A stretch of 64,000 nucleotides of DNA from Toxorhynchites rutilus septentrionalis (GCF_029784135.1 NC_073745.1:98167105-98231104), one strand, 5' to 3'; shown: positions 11,738 through 25,078, counted from the stretch's first letter. A program made the numbers and translations. Notes: generated by a model not told the origin, from the sequence alone.

Positions 11738-11875
11738 CTTCTCGATTTGATCCAGCGCGATCGAGGCATCGAACCAGCTGGTCCGGATGTACAGGTCGGA
11801 GAAAACTTTTTCATCCACGGCATCGCCGTGGGTGTCAGGTACTCGGGGTAAACTATCCATCGTCGGTACTACCAT
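11738..11875 (-). CDS. Putative first coding exon of an unidentified host gene
   Basis: An ATG at 11875 opens MVVPTMDSLPRVPDTHGDAV and continues for 46 codons to DASIALDQIEK, where the codon AAG is followed by GTAAGAG at 11737, a good splice donor in phase 0. Without splicing the frame runs on to 11597 through a hydrophobic segment (EAFVGFSFILGVFWWI). The exon is acidic and rather hydrophilic, unlike any transposon protein in the window, and codon use is balanced. The gene would continue to the left, but no second exon was recognised. A second ATG lies five codons downstream. The upstream DNA is GC-richer with GA runs, compatible with a promoter. I do not recognise the family. Confidence 0.4.
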
Positions 11876-11899
11876 ATTTGTGTTAGAATCTTTTTTTTT

Positions 11900-13070
11900 C
11901 GTCGCTTTCTTAAACACTAATTTTTATTCTTTTCGCTATGCCGTGTCGACTTCGCGCTAAAACATATCGCAACTGTATCCACTAAATGTCCATTTCCCGT
12001 CGTCACTGCTTTCGATGCGTAGACATTTTCGATAACATTTTTTTTGTCACTCTCAATTTCTCGCTTTCGTTTGAATACTTGGCGCGGCGCCTTCTACATC
12101 CCACTCTCGCTAGAAAAACTGACTCCCACACACATTTCAGCTCTCCGGCACTATTTCTAGTTTTGGGGTTGAAACTTCTAATCTCCAAAAATCTTCGAAG
12201 CACTTTTACCACACACTGAATTCTTTCCGCTTCCCTTGCGTACGACGCGCATACAGCTTTCCTAAACTACGACGGTTAGTGGCATGTGCGCATAAGACCG
12301 CTGTTGAATATCACTCCGATCACTAATTCGAAACGATCGCTACCGCGCTCTCAGGCGACTTTCTTGACTCGGAAACTCGGCTAGTCAAGCGAAACTAATC
12401 GACACACCATTCAAGCACTCCGCCAAAAAATTATGCTTCATGGCATGTTGTTTCTCCTCTTCTTGTGCTCGCACTTATGCCATAGGCGCATCCAAGCCAA
12501 TGGCTCTAAAACTTAACGCGCAGTCTGGATGGACCGAACTACGCACACTTAATGTTGTCACGCAGGATTTACAATCCTATCCACCGATGAGTTTATATTT
12601 ATTTATTTTTTTCCACACAACTCAATCGAAAAAAAAACATCCACACTCAATCACAATCAGTTGATCGCGCACCCAGTTCTCTTATTCCTGTGCCAAACCA
12701 ATTCAGAATGTCACGAACATATATCGCAAGTGATCCGCACACCTTAGTAGCAGCTCCGTCTTCGACTTCAGCTTGGAGCAACACAGTTATCGAATCGGGG
12801 TGGTGGTTGTTGGTTTAGATCCACTCTCTTCTTGGGTGGTTTTCTGTTCGCTGATTGCCGTGGGCCGAGGATCGTACCCGACTTTGCGTCCGCACTTCGC
12901 GATTGTTTTCGATCAAATAAAGTCGGCCATCTTAGTCTTATGCTGTGTACGTATTACAACCAACGGGGGAACGCGCCCAGAGAGCGCGAGAGCACAGGAC
13001 TCTCTCTCAGTTTCACGCTCTCTCTCTCTGCCTGAGAGAGAGCACATTCATGAAAACATATACACCCACA
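11900..13070 (-). promoter_or_regulatory. Candidate upstream region of the 11738-11875 exon with GAGA tracts
   Basis: Between the putative exon and about 13070 the sequence is GC-richer. It ends in a GA/CT-rich cluster (12969-13052) with several GAGAG and CTCTC runs of the kind bound by GAGA factor in flies. No TATA box could be assigned with confidence. The promoter reading is inference; the base composition is visible. Confidence 0.3.
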
Positions 13071-13275
13071 CCCATCCATGCTGATGATATTTTGGTACAC
13101 TGGTAGGTGGTTTCATGTTGATGTTGGGGTGCCTCGCGCAGCTTGAATCAAATTTCCATGATCGGAGCATCGACAGCGGGAGAGGGAGAACGCTATACAC
13201 ACAGAGACCTGACGATCTCGGCAAGCATGGTATCGATTTGGAACAGGAGAGATGGTAGATTGTTGAAGTAGCTTG

Positions 13276-13761
13276 CGGATTGAGTCGCCTGAAACTGAGG
13301 ATGTGGGCTGGTCGCAAGTGGGGGTTATTAGGTGACAGACGAACTGTAGGGAGAACAATGAGAGAGTTGAAAGAAACTTTTATGTTGAAGTTTTTTTTTG
13401 CTGGTGGTGTAGCTTTGCCGTCTCGGGGAGAATCACCAACGAAGTTGCTGACTTGGGTCTGGCTCAAAAACAAAACCGTGTTGCCGATTGTATAAATTTG
13501 TAGTATTTCGGATGCATGATCGGTAAGAATAAACTATGTATCATTATTTTTTCAAACTGTCTTCTGAGAGACTGTCCACAAACCACGTGTTCAACCAATG
13601 GGGGGGGGGTTTAGGGGGTAAGTCAATGTCCACGCTTGTCCACGGAGAGAGGGGAGGGGTATAGATCGAGGCCACGTGGACAGGAAGCATTTTTTTTTCA
13701 AATACAACAAGAATTTCAATACTCTTCGTATTTATCAAAAAACGGATTGAGTCGCCTGAAA
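13276..13761. repeat. Exact 19-bp direct repeat, 467 bp apart
   Basis: CGGATTGAGTCGCCTGAAA occurs at 13276-13294 and again at 13743-13761. The surrounding bases differ. A match of this length by chance is unlikely in a window this size, so it probably marks a duplication or a shared repeat fragment. Confidence 0.6.
13572..13682. repeat. GTCCACGTGG-associated repeat, copy 1
   Basis: This block and 22453-22562 share GTCCA, a G-rich run, AATGTCCA, then GCTTGTCCACGGAG, then GGGGAGG..TATA and finally CCACGTGG. The outer GTCCAC/GTGGAC motifs are inverted, so it may be a small inverted-repeat element. Confidence 0.5.
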
Positions 13762-13799
13762 GTGCTGCCCAGTCAAACACTCGTAAATATTTTCTCATA

Positions 13800-15928
<2,129 letters not shown>

Positions 15929-15929
15929 T

Positions 15930-17215
15930 TATATTTTATAAGTATTTTGGAATAATGTTATAACCTGTAACAGTGTTTTGGGATCGATACCAGGTGTCCA
16001 GACCTGAAAAATTGGATTGAGACCACCTCGAATCCTACATGGATTTTTTCACTGTTGTTCGAGTGTTTGAACATCACTTTCGATGCTTGGTCGAAGAAAA
16101 TCAAACTTACAGTTTCGCTGCATCAAATTGTTCCTCTTCTGTAGGCGAATAGAACTTTACTGCACAATACACGCAAAGTTTGTTTAATCAGCGGGAAAAA
16201 CCTTAAAACCACGATCGGAAAATTCACTTTTTTTGACAATCAAAGTGCTTCATGTGTTCATGCTACTATTTCCTTCCACCTGTCGAATTTTACCAATGTT
16301 TTTTTTTACGTTAGTTACATACGGTTCATTAATAAAAGAAGTCCAACTCACCCCGTGTTACCCTACAATTATAAGTTTTTCTCAGAACCAATTTCCGAAA
16401 CAGTTTCGGCTGTAAATATTGCAAGTACAAGCGTTCAGAGGAACGTTTCAACCGGCCGTGTCCATCCGAACAGAGCCTTCGCTCTATTGGCGAATTTACG
16501 TTAGATTTCCAACCAGCTGGCGCGGTGAGTAAAATTATGATGTTTTGATTTTTTTGGCATGAAATTCGTTAAAATTTGTTATAAAAATACGAAATTCCCT
16601 ACAAATTTCCCGGATTCAAATATTTTTGCCACGCTAAAAAGGTTAGAAAATTATCATTTGACAATATGGTACGTATATTATGAAGAATGGTTTGGTATAA
16701 GTGTTATAACTTGAATTTATTTTCAACTAGACAAACGATGAGTAGTATGTATTGCGCTAAAAATATTGCAGGTCCTTCTCATATTGGCCCCTACATAATC
16801 AACGATATCAGCCAACTAAATATGGTATCGATTTCATCACCATTATTCATAACTTGTATGCATTATCAAACTTTAAATTCTCGAAGATTATCTATGACTT
16901 TGGTCAAATCGCGTGTTAAAACCATCGTAAATATACAAAACACTAATTTGTTTTATCATATACTGACGACATTTGATGGTTGAAATGAATCTAAATGGAA
17001 ATAAAATTAACAATCACGACCAAATCTTGCTTTTAAGTGCGTATAATAAACAAATATCATCACTTTTGTGGTTCTGAGCTCTAATGAAGGTGTCGCATAA
17101 GCTGATTCAGCTCTGCGTAAATTCGTCAATTGCTATCGGCAAAACATTGGCTATCATAGGTTTTATGGTATGGAATCTCGACGTTAGATCTTCGTCCTCT
17201 ATGGGCTTTGACAAC
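15930..17215. other. AT-rich unassigned DNA
   Basis: Only short chance ORFs are seen. No repeat or RNA gene recognised. Confidence 0.4.
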
Positions 17216-17222
17216 AATAATT

Positions 17223-17464
17223 CTCGCGTAGCTATTGAAAATGACCTATCTGCATTGATCAATTCTCTTCATCAACATTCTCTTTCGTTAAAAACTCAGC
17301 AGTAAAAGCATTTTATAATGTGTTCGATATCAGGAGTGTAGAAGTGAACCTCATCTATCAAATTATGTGGCGCAAAATCTGTCAGAAAAGCCTTGGTTAT
17401 CGTAAGAAAAGGCTATGAAGATAATCGATCAAATCAGATAGGACCTTTTCAAGAGTTAAGTAAT
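17223..17464. mobile_element. MITE of the 4-bp-duplication family, copy 3
   Basis: Left end CTCGCGTAGCTATTGAAAAT, right end the imperfect inverse (17412-17464, with ATCGATCAAATCAGATAGGA). The inner block GATCAATTCTCTTCAT mirrors AAGATAATCGATC on the right. AATT lies at 17219-17222 and 17465-17468. The copy is close kin to 10205-10508. Confidence 0.65.
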
Positions 17465-17469
17465 AATTG

Positions 17470-19140
17470 CCGAATAATGAATAATAATAAAAATAATAAT
17501 AATAAATAATGAACCTTGTCCAGAATTTATCGGAGTTTTCAAAACTCCGATTTCCAAAACTCCTTTTCCGATTTGGGAATATTCGCACTATTGAAAAATT
17601 CTTCAGTAGAAAAAGTGGATTTTTTCATTCTATCAAAACTTTTTTCCTGTGGTAAAATGACCTACAGGAGCGTTCTTGGCTGCTGATTGATAAGGTTAAT
17701 GGGATTCACTATTGACTTGGTTATTAAAACACTCTGTTTATCTACAAAATCTTTAAAAACAGAAAAAATCGATTTTTCTCTTTGTTTCCAATATTGCTAT
17801 CCGCTACACCGATAAACAACAAGATAGAAACGTCCAAGTACTACATCTTAAAACTTATAATTTGAAGCTTTCAAATGACATATGTCCCATCTTCATGCGT
17901 TGGTTTTTCACGAAGTTACAGCATTTCTAAATTTTTGACTTCACGCTCTGTTCCTTTAATTTTTTGTCGAGTGTAGAATTAACGACATAGTTTTACATAC
18001 TAGGAACAAGACTGCCGTAATTTCGCAAAGTGACGCAAGCGCCAAACGGAAGCATTTTCAGTACGAGACTTTTTGTAAAACTGCATGTATAATCAGCATA
18101 CGCTTACAATACGAAAATCTGATCTGTAAAAAATGTGTACTGTTGATGGAAAAACATTGCCATCGGCTTAATTTTTGAAAAAATGCAGTTTTATTTAAGC
18201 TATGCCACCAACGCCAGTTTGTTGTGAAAACAGCAAATTAAAATCGCTGTTTCCACAACCGTTTGGCGTTCATCCATCAAAGTATGAGAGAATCTGTTTC
18301 CAATTATTTTCTCCAACATGCCGCCGTTGAGCGAAGCATGAGGAGCATCAGGAAGAAGAATCCACACACTTTTCCGACTTTGTAGCATGCGTCGAGCAGG
18401 TTAACGTAGTTGAGAACCCGATTGTAATAATTTTGGACAGCACCGACTTTTTCGAATTCAAAATGCAATTGAAACCATCCGTGTTAAATAAGATAATGCC
18501 GTCCAAAGTTACCCGATGTAAAACAGATACAGTTTACGCGAGGATATTTTGATTTTTTTTTACAAGATGCGTTCTGATGGAGCATTTAGAAGAGTGCAGC
18601 TGTTTACCAAATCCGACATTTACCCTTCAATCTACCAATTTATCCAAAATTGGAATTGAGCAGGCCTTGCAGGTCACTTGATGCCTGAAGAAAAAAGACA
18701 CTACATATTAGGGAATCCGTGTAATCAACAATTAAATTGTTGAGTTTCAACTATTTAGTTCTAATCTTTATGTGCGTATGTGTGAGAACAGCAATACACT
18801 TCAATCTAGAATAAGTTTTTCGTTTAAAATGAGTTCGGTTTTATGAATTTAAAGTACATGATTTTATGAGCTTCTCAGTACATTATTTGTTGTTCTAAAA
18901 TAAAATTGCTATTATAAAAGCAACATTGCATGGGGATGGACTGTTTTTGATTAAAATATTTAGCATGACGAGCTTTTCGGAAAGTGTTTTTTTACAAGAA
19001 AGAAGGCATGTGACTTTTATTATGCGGAACGTTCATTACGGAAGATGTTGTTATGTGAAATTTGCTGTCCCTGCTCGTTCATCCTACGCTATCAGAACAG
19101 ATAAAAAAAATCACATCGCATCACAATCAAATTACGTCAC
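17470..19140. other. AT-rich unassigned DNA
   Basis: No supported feature. Short ORFs on both strands look like chance. Confidence 0.4.
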
Positions 19141-19154
19141 ATAATAGGGGAAAC

Positions 19155-19194
19155 GGCGCTTGCGCCATATCACAGTGGAAAAGGCGCTTGCGCC
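19155..19194. repeat. Twin identical hairpins
   Basis: GGCGCTTGCGCC occurs at 19155-19166 and 19183-19194, 28 bp apart. Each is a 5-bp GC stem with a TT loop, in otherwise AT-rich DNA. It lies upstream of the LINE insertion. Confidence 0.7.
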
Positions 19195-19312
19195 AAACCG
19201 TTTTCAAGCTTTTACGGGGTAATTTTAATCGCGCTTATCGAAGTATTATTTGCATCTTATAAACCCCTTTTTCTTGTGACACCGACTATTATCATAATAG
19301 GTACTCCGCCGC

Positions 19313-21763
19313 TTGAGGGACGACGACCCACAAAAAAGTATTGCATTGAATATGTTTCAAGAAGCTCGATCTTTGTGTCGAAAATCTATACGTATTGCCA
19401 AACAAACAAGTTGGGAAACTTTTGTGGAAAATATTAACCCCAATACCCCCGCCAGTCAAGTATGGAATAACATTAATAAACTACAAGGGAAGCGACGCTG
19501 CAATACCATATTTCTAAATCTTCAAACGGGCCTCACCAATAATGCAGAAATGGTCACAAATGCCCTAGCTGATGAATACCAAATAAGGTCATCTGACGCA
19601 AACTACTCTGAAAAATTTCGCAAGAAACATAAATCCGGTAAAGATAGCAATTTCAACAATCAACGAACAAACACGAACAAATGTTATAATGCGGATTTTA
19701 CCATTGAAGAACTAATGTGGGTACTAAATCGACATGGAGGTTCCTCTACAGGTCCTGATAATATAAGTTACACTCTGTTGCAACGTCTACCATTCTCTGC
19801 GAAAATCTCCCTGCTAGAGTTATATAATCATGTGTGGGACAGTGGTGTTTTTCCAGCGCAATGGAAAGTAGGCATTATAATTCCGATCCCAAAACCTGAT
19901 GCAGACTTCAGTAAGCCTGAAGGTTACAGACCGATAACGCTACTTAGCTGTCTTGGTAAATTGTTTGAAAGAATGGTAAATAGACGACTCATTACGGAAC
20001 TGGAATCCACAGGTAAACTGGATCCACGCCAACACGCCTTTCGCGCTGGCAAAGGAGTCGACTCCCATCTTGCTAAGCTAGAGTCCCTTATTACCCTCGA
20101 GCAGAATGAGCACGTCGAAATAATATCTCTCGACATTTCAAAAGCTTACGACACAACATACAGACCTGAAATACTTAACACGCTAGCTCGCTGGAGAATT
20201 TCTGGACGCATGATGAATATTTTGTACAGTTTCCTTAGAGACAGATACTTCCAAGTGGCTGCCAATGGTTCACTCTCAAGCCTCAGGAAAGCAGATAATG
20301 GAGTTCCACAAGGCTCAATCCTGTCCGTAACGTTATTTCTTGTGGCTATGCAACCAATATTTAACGCTATACCAAATGAAGTAGAAATCCTACTGTACGC
20401 AGACGACGTCATACTTACAGCAAAAGGAACGGATCATCAAACTGTTCGCAGGACACTTAGAAAAGCTGTTGTAGCTGCAGTTGAATGGACATCTAGCGTA
20501 GGTTTCACCACTGCTCCAAACAAATCTAAACTGCAGATGGCAGATGTGCGCCATCTTAGACACCGAATGCGAGGTCGATCTATTAAAATCAACAAGACCC
20601 CAATACCACGTGTGAGAAGCATGAAAATTCTCGGGATAATAATTGACTCAAACCTCAACTTTTTGAAACATTTTACCGATACCAAAAAAAGCTGTTGCAA
20701 AAGAATCAACATTCTTCGCATACTCGGACACCGTCTAAAAAGGAGTAATCGTTCATCACTTTTTAGAGTAGGATCAGCCTTAATCACTTCGAAGCTTTTC
20801 TACGGCTTGGGAATCACAAGCATCAACATCGAAGCAATTGAGCGAATTTTAGGACCCATGTATAATGATGTAGTTCGGCAGGCGTCTGGTGCATTCCCAA
20901 CTAGCCCCATAATCTCCATAATGGCTGAAGCTGGTTGCCTCCCATTTCGCTTGGCCCTTATCCAACGTCTGTGTCAACTCACTATTCGTATAATGGAAAA
21001 ATTCGAAGAAGCATCTGATTATCAAATAACAAGAAGAGCAAATCACCTTCTGCAAGAAGCAACTGGATGGAGTTTTCCGAAGGTATGCAGGACTTTAAGG
21101 GTTTCAGATAGAGAATGGTATGCAGCACTCCCGAAAATTGACAACAACCTTAGGAGAAAGATCAGAGCAGGCGCAAACAGGATCACTGTTTTACCTCAGT
21201 TCAAGGAATTTGTTTCTAGCTTTTATCCCGACCATGAACAAATCTACACCGATGGCTCCAAAGAGAATAACCAAACTGGTGCTGGAGTAGTGATGTGCAA
21301 CTATAGTTACAGTTTCGGTTTAACTGAAATATGTGGCGTGTTTTCAGCGGAAGCGTTTGCTCTAAAAACAGCCGTACCATATGTACGAGGACATAAAAAT
21401 GTCATTATTTTTACCGACTCCGCTAGCTGTCTTGATGCGTTAAGTGGAGGTCAATCAAAATACCCATGGATACAGTTCATTGAAAAGAACATAGAGGAAC
21501 GGAATATTACCTTCAGCTGGATACCTGGCCATTCTGGCATTGTTGGCAATGACAAAGCTGATGAACTGGCCAAACAAGGCCGAAATGAACCACAACTTGA
21601 CATCCCGGTACCATCCCAGGATGTTGTACGTGCGATTAGAAACAGAATCAATGGTCAGTATGGGAAACGGAATGGCATCAAAGTGGAACCAAATTGCGAC
21701 GAGCTAAGCACACACCTGATAAATACAAAGATCGCAAATGCGCGTCCGAACAACGAGTTCTAA
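19313..21763 (+). CDS. LINE ORF2 fragment: reverse transcriptase and RNase H
   Basis: 816 codons without a stop. Residues 128-200 carry the start of the reverse transcriptase (STGPDNISY, W.VGIIIPIPKP). Then come GYRPITLLSCLGKLFERM (205-222), LDISKAYD (273-280), VPQGSILS (331-338) and the catalytic LYADDVIL (361-368). RNase H follows with YTDGS (645-649), FSAEAFALK, FTDSASCLDAL and WIPGHSGIVGNDKADELA, so the usual acidic residues are present. The first ATG is internal to the original protein because the element is 5'-truncated. The frame is lost near 21690, after which the C-terminus continues in another frame (21694-22014). In a full element this protein primes reverse transcription at a chromosomal nick. 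This copy lacks the endonuclease. Confidence 0.9.
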   Translation: MRDDDPQKSIALNMFQEARSLCRKSIRIAKQTSWETFVENINPNTPASQVWNNINKLQGKRRCNTIFLNLQTGLTNNAEMVTNALADEYQIRSSDANYSEKFRKKHKSGKDSNFNNQRTNTNKCYNADFTIEELMWVLNRHGGSSTGPDNISYTLLQRLPFSAKISLLELYNHVWDSGVFPAQWKVGIIIPIPKPDADFSKPEGYRPITLLSCLGKLFERMVNRRLITELESTGKLDPRQHAFRAGKGVDSHLAKLESLITLEQNEHVEIISLDISKAYDTTYRPEILNTLARWRISGRMMNILYSFLRDRYFQVAANGSLSSLRKADNGVPQGSILSVTLFLVAMQPIFNAIPNEVEILLYADDVILTAKGTDHQTVRRTLRKAVVAAVEWTSSVGFTTAPNKSKLQMADVRHLRHRMRGRSIKINKTPIPRVRSMKILGIIIDSNLNFLKHFTDTKKSCCKRINILRILGHRLKRSNRSSLFRVGSALITSKLFYGLGITSINIEAIERILGPMYNDVVRQASGAFPTSPIISIMAEAGCLPFRLALIQRLCQLTIRIMEKFEEASDYQITRRANHLLQEATGWSFPKVCRTLRVSDREWYAALPKIDNNLRRKIRAGANRITVLPQFKEFVSSFYPDHEQIYTDGSKENNQTGAGVVMCNYSYSFGLTEICGVFSAEAFALKTAVPYVRGHKNVIIFTDSASCLDALSGGQSKYPWIQFIEKNIEERNITFSWIPGHSGIVGNDKADELAKQGRNEPQLDIPVPSQDVVRAIRNRINGQYGKRNGIKVEPNCDELSTHLINTKIANARPNNEF

Positions 21764-22014
21764 CCCGAATAAGAATAGGGCATACACGGCTCACCCATGT
21801 ACACCTAATGAACCATAACCCTCCACCTGTTTGCATATACTGTGGAGTGCAAACAACTGTGCAACATATAATAATGGATTGCAGAGGATATGAACCCATA
21901 AGAAAAGCATGCGGAATCAATGGATCCCTAAGTGAAATACTAGCTAATGACACTGAAAAAGAAAAAGCCCTTTTAAATTTTTTAAGAGATAGCAATTTGT
22001 TCAATGAGATCTAA
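21694..22014 (+). pseudogene. LINE ORF2 C-terminus after one frameshift
   Basis: In the frame entered near 21694 the sequence reads TRIRIGHTRLTHVHLMN and then a Cys/His motif, CIYCGVQTTVQHIIMDC, of the form C-x2-C-x7-H-x4-C. This motif closes ORF2 in I-like LINEs. It overlaps the end of the 816-codon frame by 70 bases, so a single indel separates the two. The stop is at 22012, and the 3' UTR of about 100 bp leads to the TAA tail. Confidence 0.8.
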
Positions 22015-22336
22015 TTAGTTATAATTAATGCAGCGAGAAAATGAAAAATGTAAATCATAAAATGACACGAATGTCACGCATTTTAGTGGTAAAGTGTCAC
22101 AAATAAATAAATAATAATAATAATAGGTACACTTATTACGAAACTCCAGAAACACTATTACACACACTAGTGACATTTTCAAACAGGTTTATTATACAAT
22201 GATAATCACAAAGAACAGAGTTCAAACTGCTAGAAAAAGTATAGTTTTGTATACAATTACAAGTATTTCAAATTTAAACTCATATGAAACATATGCTTTG
22301 TTTTTCTACTCATTTCGCTGCCATAAAACCTCTATG

Positions 22337-22368
22337 TGCCACAGCAAAGCGTGGCAGGGTACAGCTAG
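22337..22368 (+). mobile_element. Helitron-like 3' terminus (hairpin plus CTAG)
   Basis: TGCCAC and GTGGCA form a 6-bp stem (22337-22342, 22351-22356) followed after eight bases by CTAG at 22365-22368 and then T. This is the hairpin and CTRR end of Helitrons, which insert between A and T. The 5' end was not located. The LINE at 19294-22130 may sit inside this element. Confidence 0.65.
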
Positions 22369-22452
22369 TTTGAAATAAACTTAAATGGAATTAAAATTTA
22401 ATGTTTGTGCAATTCAGTTATTTCCTCAATTATTCAAATAAAATAAAGAAAA

Positions 22453-22562
22453 ACGTCCACGTTGACAACAGGGAGAGGGGTATGAAAATGTCCAGGCTTG
22501 TCCACGGAGGAGAAGGGGAAGTATAAAATCGTGCTTTTTCAGTCCACGTGGTATGTGGACAA
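22453..22562. repeat. GTCCACGTGG-associated repeat, copy 2
   Basis: Second copy of the block at 13572-13682, sharing GCTTGTCCACGGAG and TCCACGTGGT. TATGTGGAC at its right edge can pair with the GTCCACG at its left. Confidence 0.5.
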
Positions 22563-22569
22563 ATAGATT

Positions 22570-24370
22570 GGTGACAAAAAGAGGCTATCCTTTATGTTGT
22601 AGACAGATAAAGGACAATTTTAAACTTCCCCTTGCCCTCCATAAAAAAACGTGGATACTGACTGCAATTCTTGTTCGATTACGTACGAATAAAAAGACAC
22701 AGTTTTGCAGCTTGATGAGCTTCAAAGCTGTAAATTCATTCTTTATTTCATTTTCCATTCTGTTATTTTATTTTCTGACATTTTCAGTGCTCCTAATGAC
22801 AGAAACCAAACTAATTGTTCATCCTTATTCTTCAATACGTCTCACATTACTTTATGCGCATAGCCTTTCTGTTGATAGTGCTCGAGCTGTTGTTTCACCA
22901 TATTTCTCAATACAGGATTCCACGTCAAACGCTTTTCGAAATTCGCCAATCTTTTCTGCGTCAGCGGTAGATCGTTGGGAAAAAAACTTAATTTTCATAT
23001 TACCAGAGTAATCCACCCTTCTAATAATTCCCTTCCATTTAACGATTCCCCTAACAATTTCAATTGTTTTTTGTCAGTATAACTTTTGAATGGCAGACCT
23101 CTGAAACGAGGAAACTATTCTGTTTGAACGTTCTCGTACTGTGTGTTGTGTACTTTTGACGTAGGACTACGTAGAATAGGGAGTCACCCTATGAAAAGTG
23201 TAACGAAAAATTAAGGGATTCTGTTGCTTCCGTTTGAAAGTTGAAAATATTTTGTACAGAATATAGTTGTGAAACATTTAAATAGATTTAAGGGAATTTA
23301 AACAACATTTTGGAAGTGAAATTCTGAAATAGTAACATTTTGGAAGTGAAATACTTAAAAAAATAGTGGGTTTAAAGGTGTTATTATTACTGTTATCACA
23401 TAAATTCATAATAAACCTGATTGATATCAACCAAATCAAAGCTCTCTAACCGCTCTATAATTTGTTTTTTGAGGCTCAACTTCTATCATTCTTAATTTCG
23501 CGCAAAATCGTTGAAACCAATTCCTGATAAGAATTCAATCAAAATCATCAATTATCATTTACTCAACTGTACTTATAATAACGAAATTAATTTAACATTT
23601 CACTTAAAAAATCTTTTGCTGTTTTTTTGCCTGTTCCATTCAGATGTTATACTATGTACCACTACATGGGAAATTTATTCATCAATTTACAGCCCGTTTG
23701 AGGATTCGCGTGCTGCCCGGTGATCGACTAAATTTTGCTAGTCCATAGCTGACTCTTGTACTTAGACTTGAATTCTTTGATCATTTTGACGTAGAACTAC
23801 GTCTTTCATTAAGGGTGCCAAATCAGAAAACAGGTCACGTTTTTATGTAATAAAGTTAACGTTAATAACTATTTTTGTCGCGAACGGATTTTGGCGATTT
23901 ACATACTAAACGAATCGGAAATTCTGTAAGATTTGTTTAATATGCTATACATTAGATTCCCCTGGTTTGTAGATGGTTAAAATTCATGAAAACTTTAGGC
24001 GTTTCCATTTTTCCATACATTTGTTCTGTCCATTTGTATGCTTTCCCGAACAGAGCTGTCTATAACGAGCAACTTATCGACGACCAACGAAGGGGAAATC
24101 GTAGGATTTGAAGTCGCCGTGAACAAAGGAAAAGTAGAAGAATGAAGGGAAATATTTGCCTTGAGTATAAACAGTGGATCTCGCTGAGGCAAACTTTCAT
24201 TCGGCATCGGACTGTTGAGCAATCCAGTTCACTTTGCTTTCGCTGCGTATCGATCCAAGATTGGACCCCACCAGTGGTAATCCAACTTGGATATCGTCGT
24301 TTGCTTTTTCTGTTCGTTATTCGTATCGTGTGTTTTTCTTTCCGCGTCATAAATTAGACGTTTCGCGTAG
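22570..24370. other. Unassigned region containing two near-palindrome motifs
   Basis: It holds GACGTAGGACTACGTA (23158-23173) and GACGTAGAACTACGTC (23788-23803), members of the motif class seen also at 34335, 35879, 37491 and 40149. Open frames up to 152 codons (22553-23011) show no family resemblance and I do not call a gene. Confidence 0.4.
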
Positions 24371-24373
24371 TGT

Positions 24374-24628
24374 GTGATGAGCAAAAAGAAGAGGGAGGCA
24401 GGCTCTAGCCCTGCAAAAAACGAACGCATTGCCAGGGGTAATGAAATTTCGAGACAAGCGTCATCTAATGATGCACGCGATGTTGGTGTAGTGCAAAGTG
24501 CTCGCACTGAACCGAGCCTTCGCGAGTGTGTCACCGCATCGAACAACAGCAAAATAGGCGATTTCGGCGCGTCGGTCGAAAATGTAAACGGCTTCTTTGG
24601 TGCCTTTAAGAATGCATCAATGCATTAA
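24374..24628 (+). CDS. Unidentified 85-codon ORF, possible N-terminus of a mobile-element structural protein
   Basis: Starting at the ATG at 24374 or 24377 the frame gives MSKKKREAGSSPAKNERIAR and continues polar, rich in Ser, Arg and Asn, to a stop at 24626. The leader upstream (24190-24370) is GC-richer. A basic, low-complexity N-terminus without enzymatic motifs resembles ORF1 or Gag starts of retroelements, but no zinc knuckle or reverse transcriptase follows. A tandem duplication lies 100 bp downstream. The function is not known; the retroelement reading is a guess. Confidence 0.3.
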   Translation: MMSKKKREAGSSPAKNERIARGNEISRQASSNDARDVGVVQSARTEPSLRECVTASNNSKIGDFGASVENVNGFFGAFKNASMH

Positions 24629-24730
24629 ACTGACGTTATGGCGAAGCAGGCGTTAAGGTTATGCTCCAAAAAAATATTTGGGGAATACCAAGCATCTTGA
24701 ATGTCTTACTGGAATGTTATAAGTTATTTA

Positions 24731-25078
24731 GGTTCGCGTGCCAGTCGCAAAACTGCCTTCAACTAGGATTGCATTTGCGCTAATATTGATCATAATGAAG
24801 CATTGCTACTGTTTTCGAGGTTGTTGATATTAACAAAAAGAGTTTATTTCGCTTGTTTAGTCACCAAGAAAGTAAATGTCGTTCTGGAATTTTGTATGTG
24901 ATCAGGTTTCGCTTACCAGTAGCAAAAATTCCTCCACTAAGGGTGATAGCTGCGCTTCTCTCGAGCATGAGAAAGTAATGCAACTTTTTTGAGGCCAGTT
25001 ATATTAACAAAAGCGTTTCTTTTGAGAATAGCGCAAAATTATGAGAAGTATTTGTATTCTTAGTAGCTTCAAGCCACC
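24731..25078. repeat. Diverged tandem duplication, about 174-bp period
   Basis: Unit 1 starts GGTTCGCGTGCCAGTCGCAA at 24731 and unit 2 GGTTTCGCTTACCAGTAGCA at 24905. Both continue through GCAA/AATGCAAC and end near GATATTAACAAAAAG versus TATATTAACAAAAGC. Similarity is roughly two thirds by eye. Confidence 0.6.

Larger units (their letters stand above)
19294..22130 (+). mobile_element. 5'-truncated I-clade LINE with 11-bp target-site duplication
   Basis: The element body is about 19305-22119. ATAATAGGTAC lies at both edges (19294-19304 and 22120-22130). The 3' end is a run of TAA/TAAA repeats, typical of I elements, rather than poly-A. It holds reverse transcriptase, RNase H and a C-terminal Cys/His motif. 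ORF1 and the endonuclease are absent, so the copy was truncated during insertion. A perfect duplication and one main open frame suggest a fairly recent insertion. I-clade (MosquI-like) is inferred from RNase H plus the TAA tail. Confidence 0.85.

Noticed and set aside
22553..23011. 152-codon ORF with hydrophobic segment
   Set aside because: T-rich DNA gives Phe/Leu/Ser-rich translations. No signal of selection or splice context.
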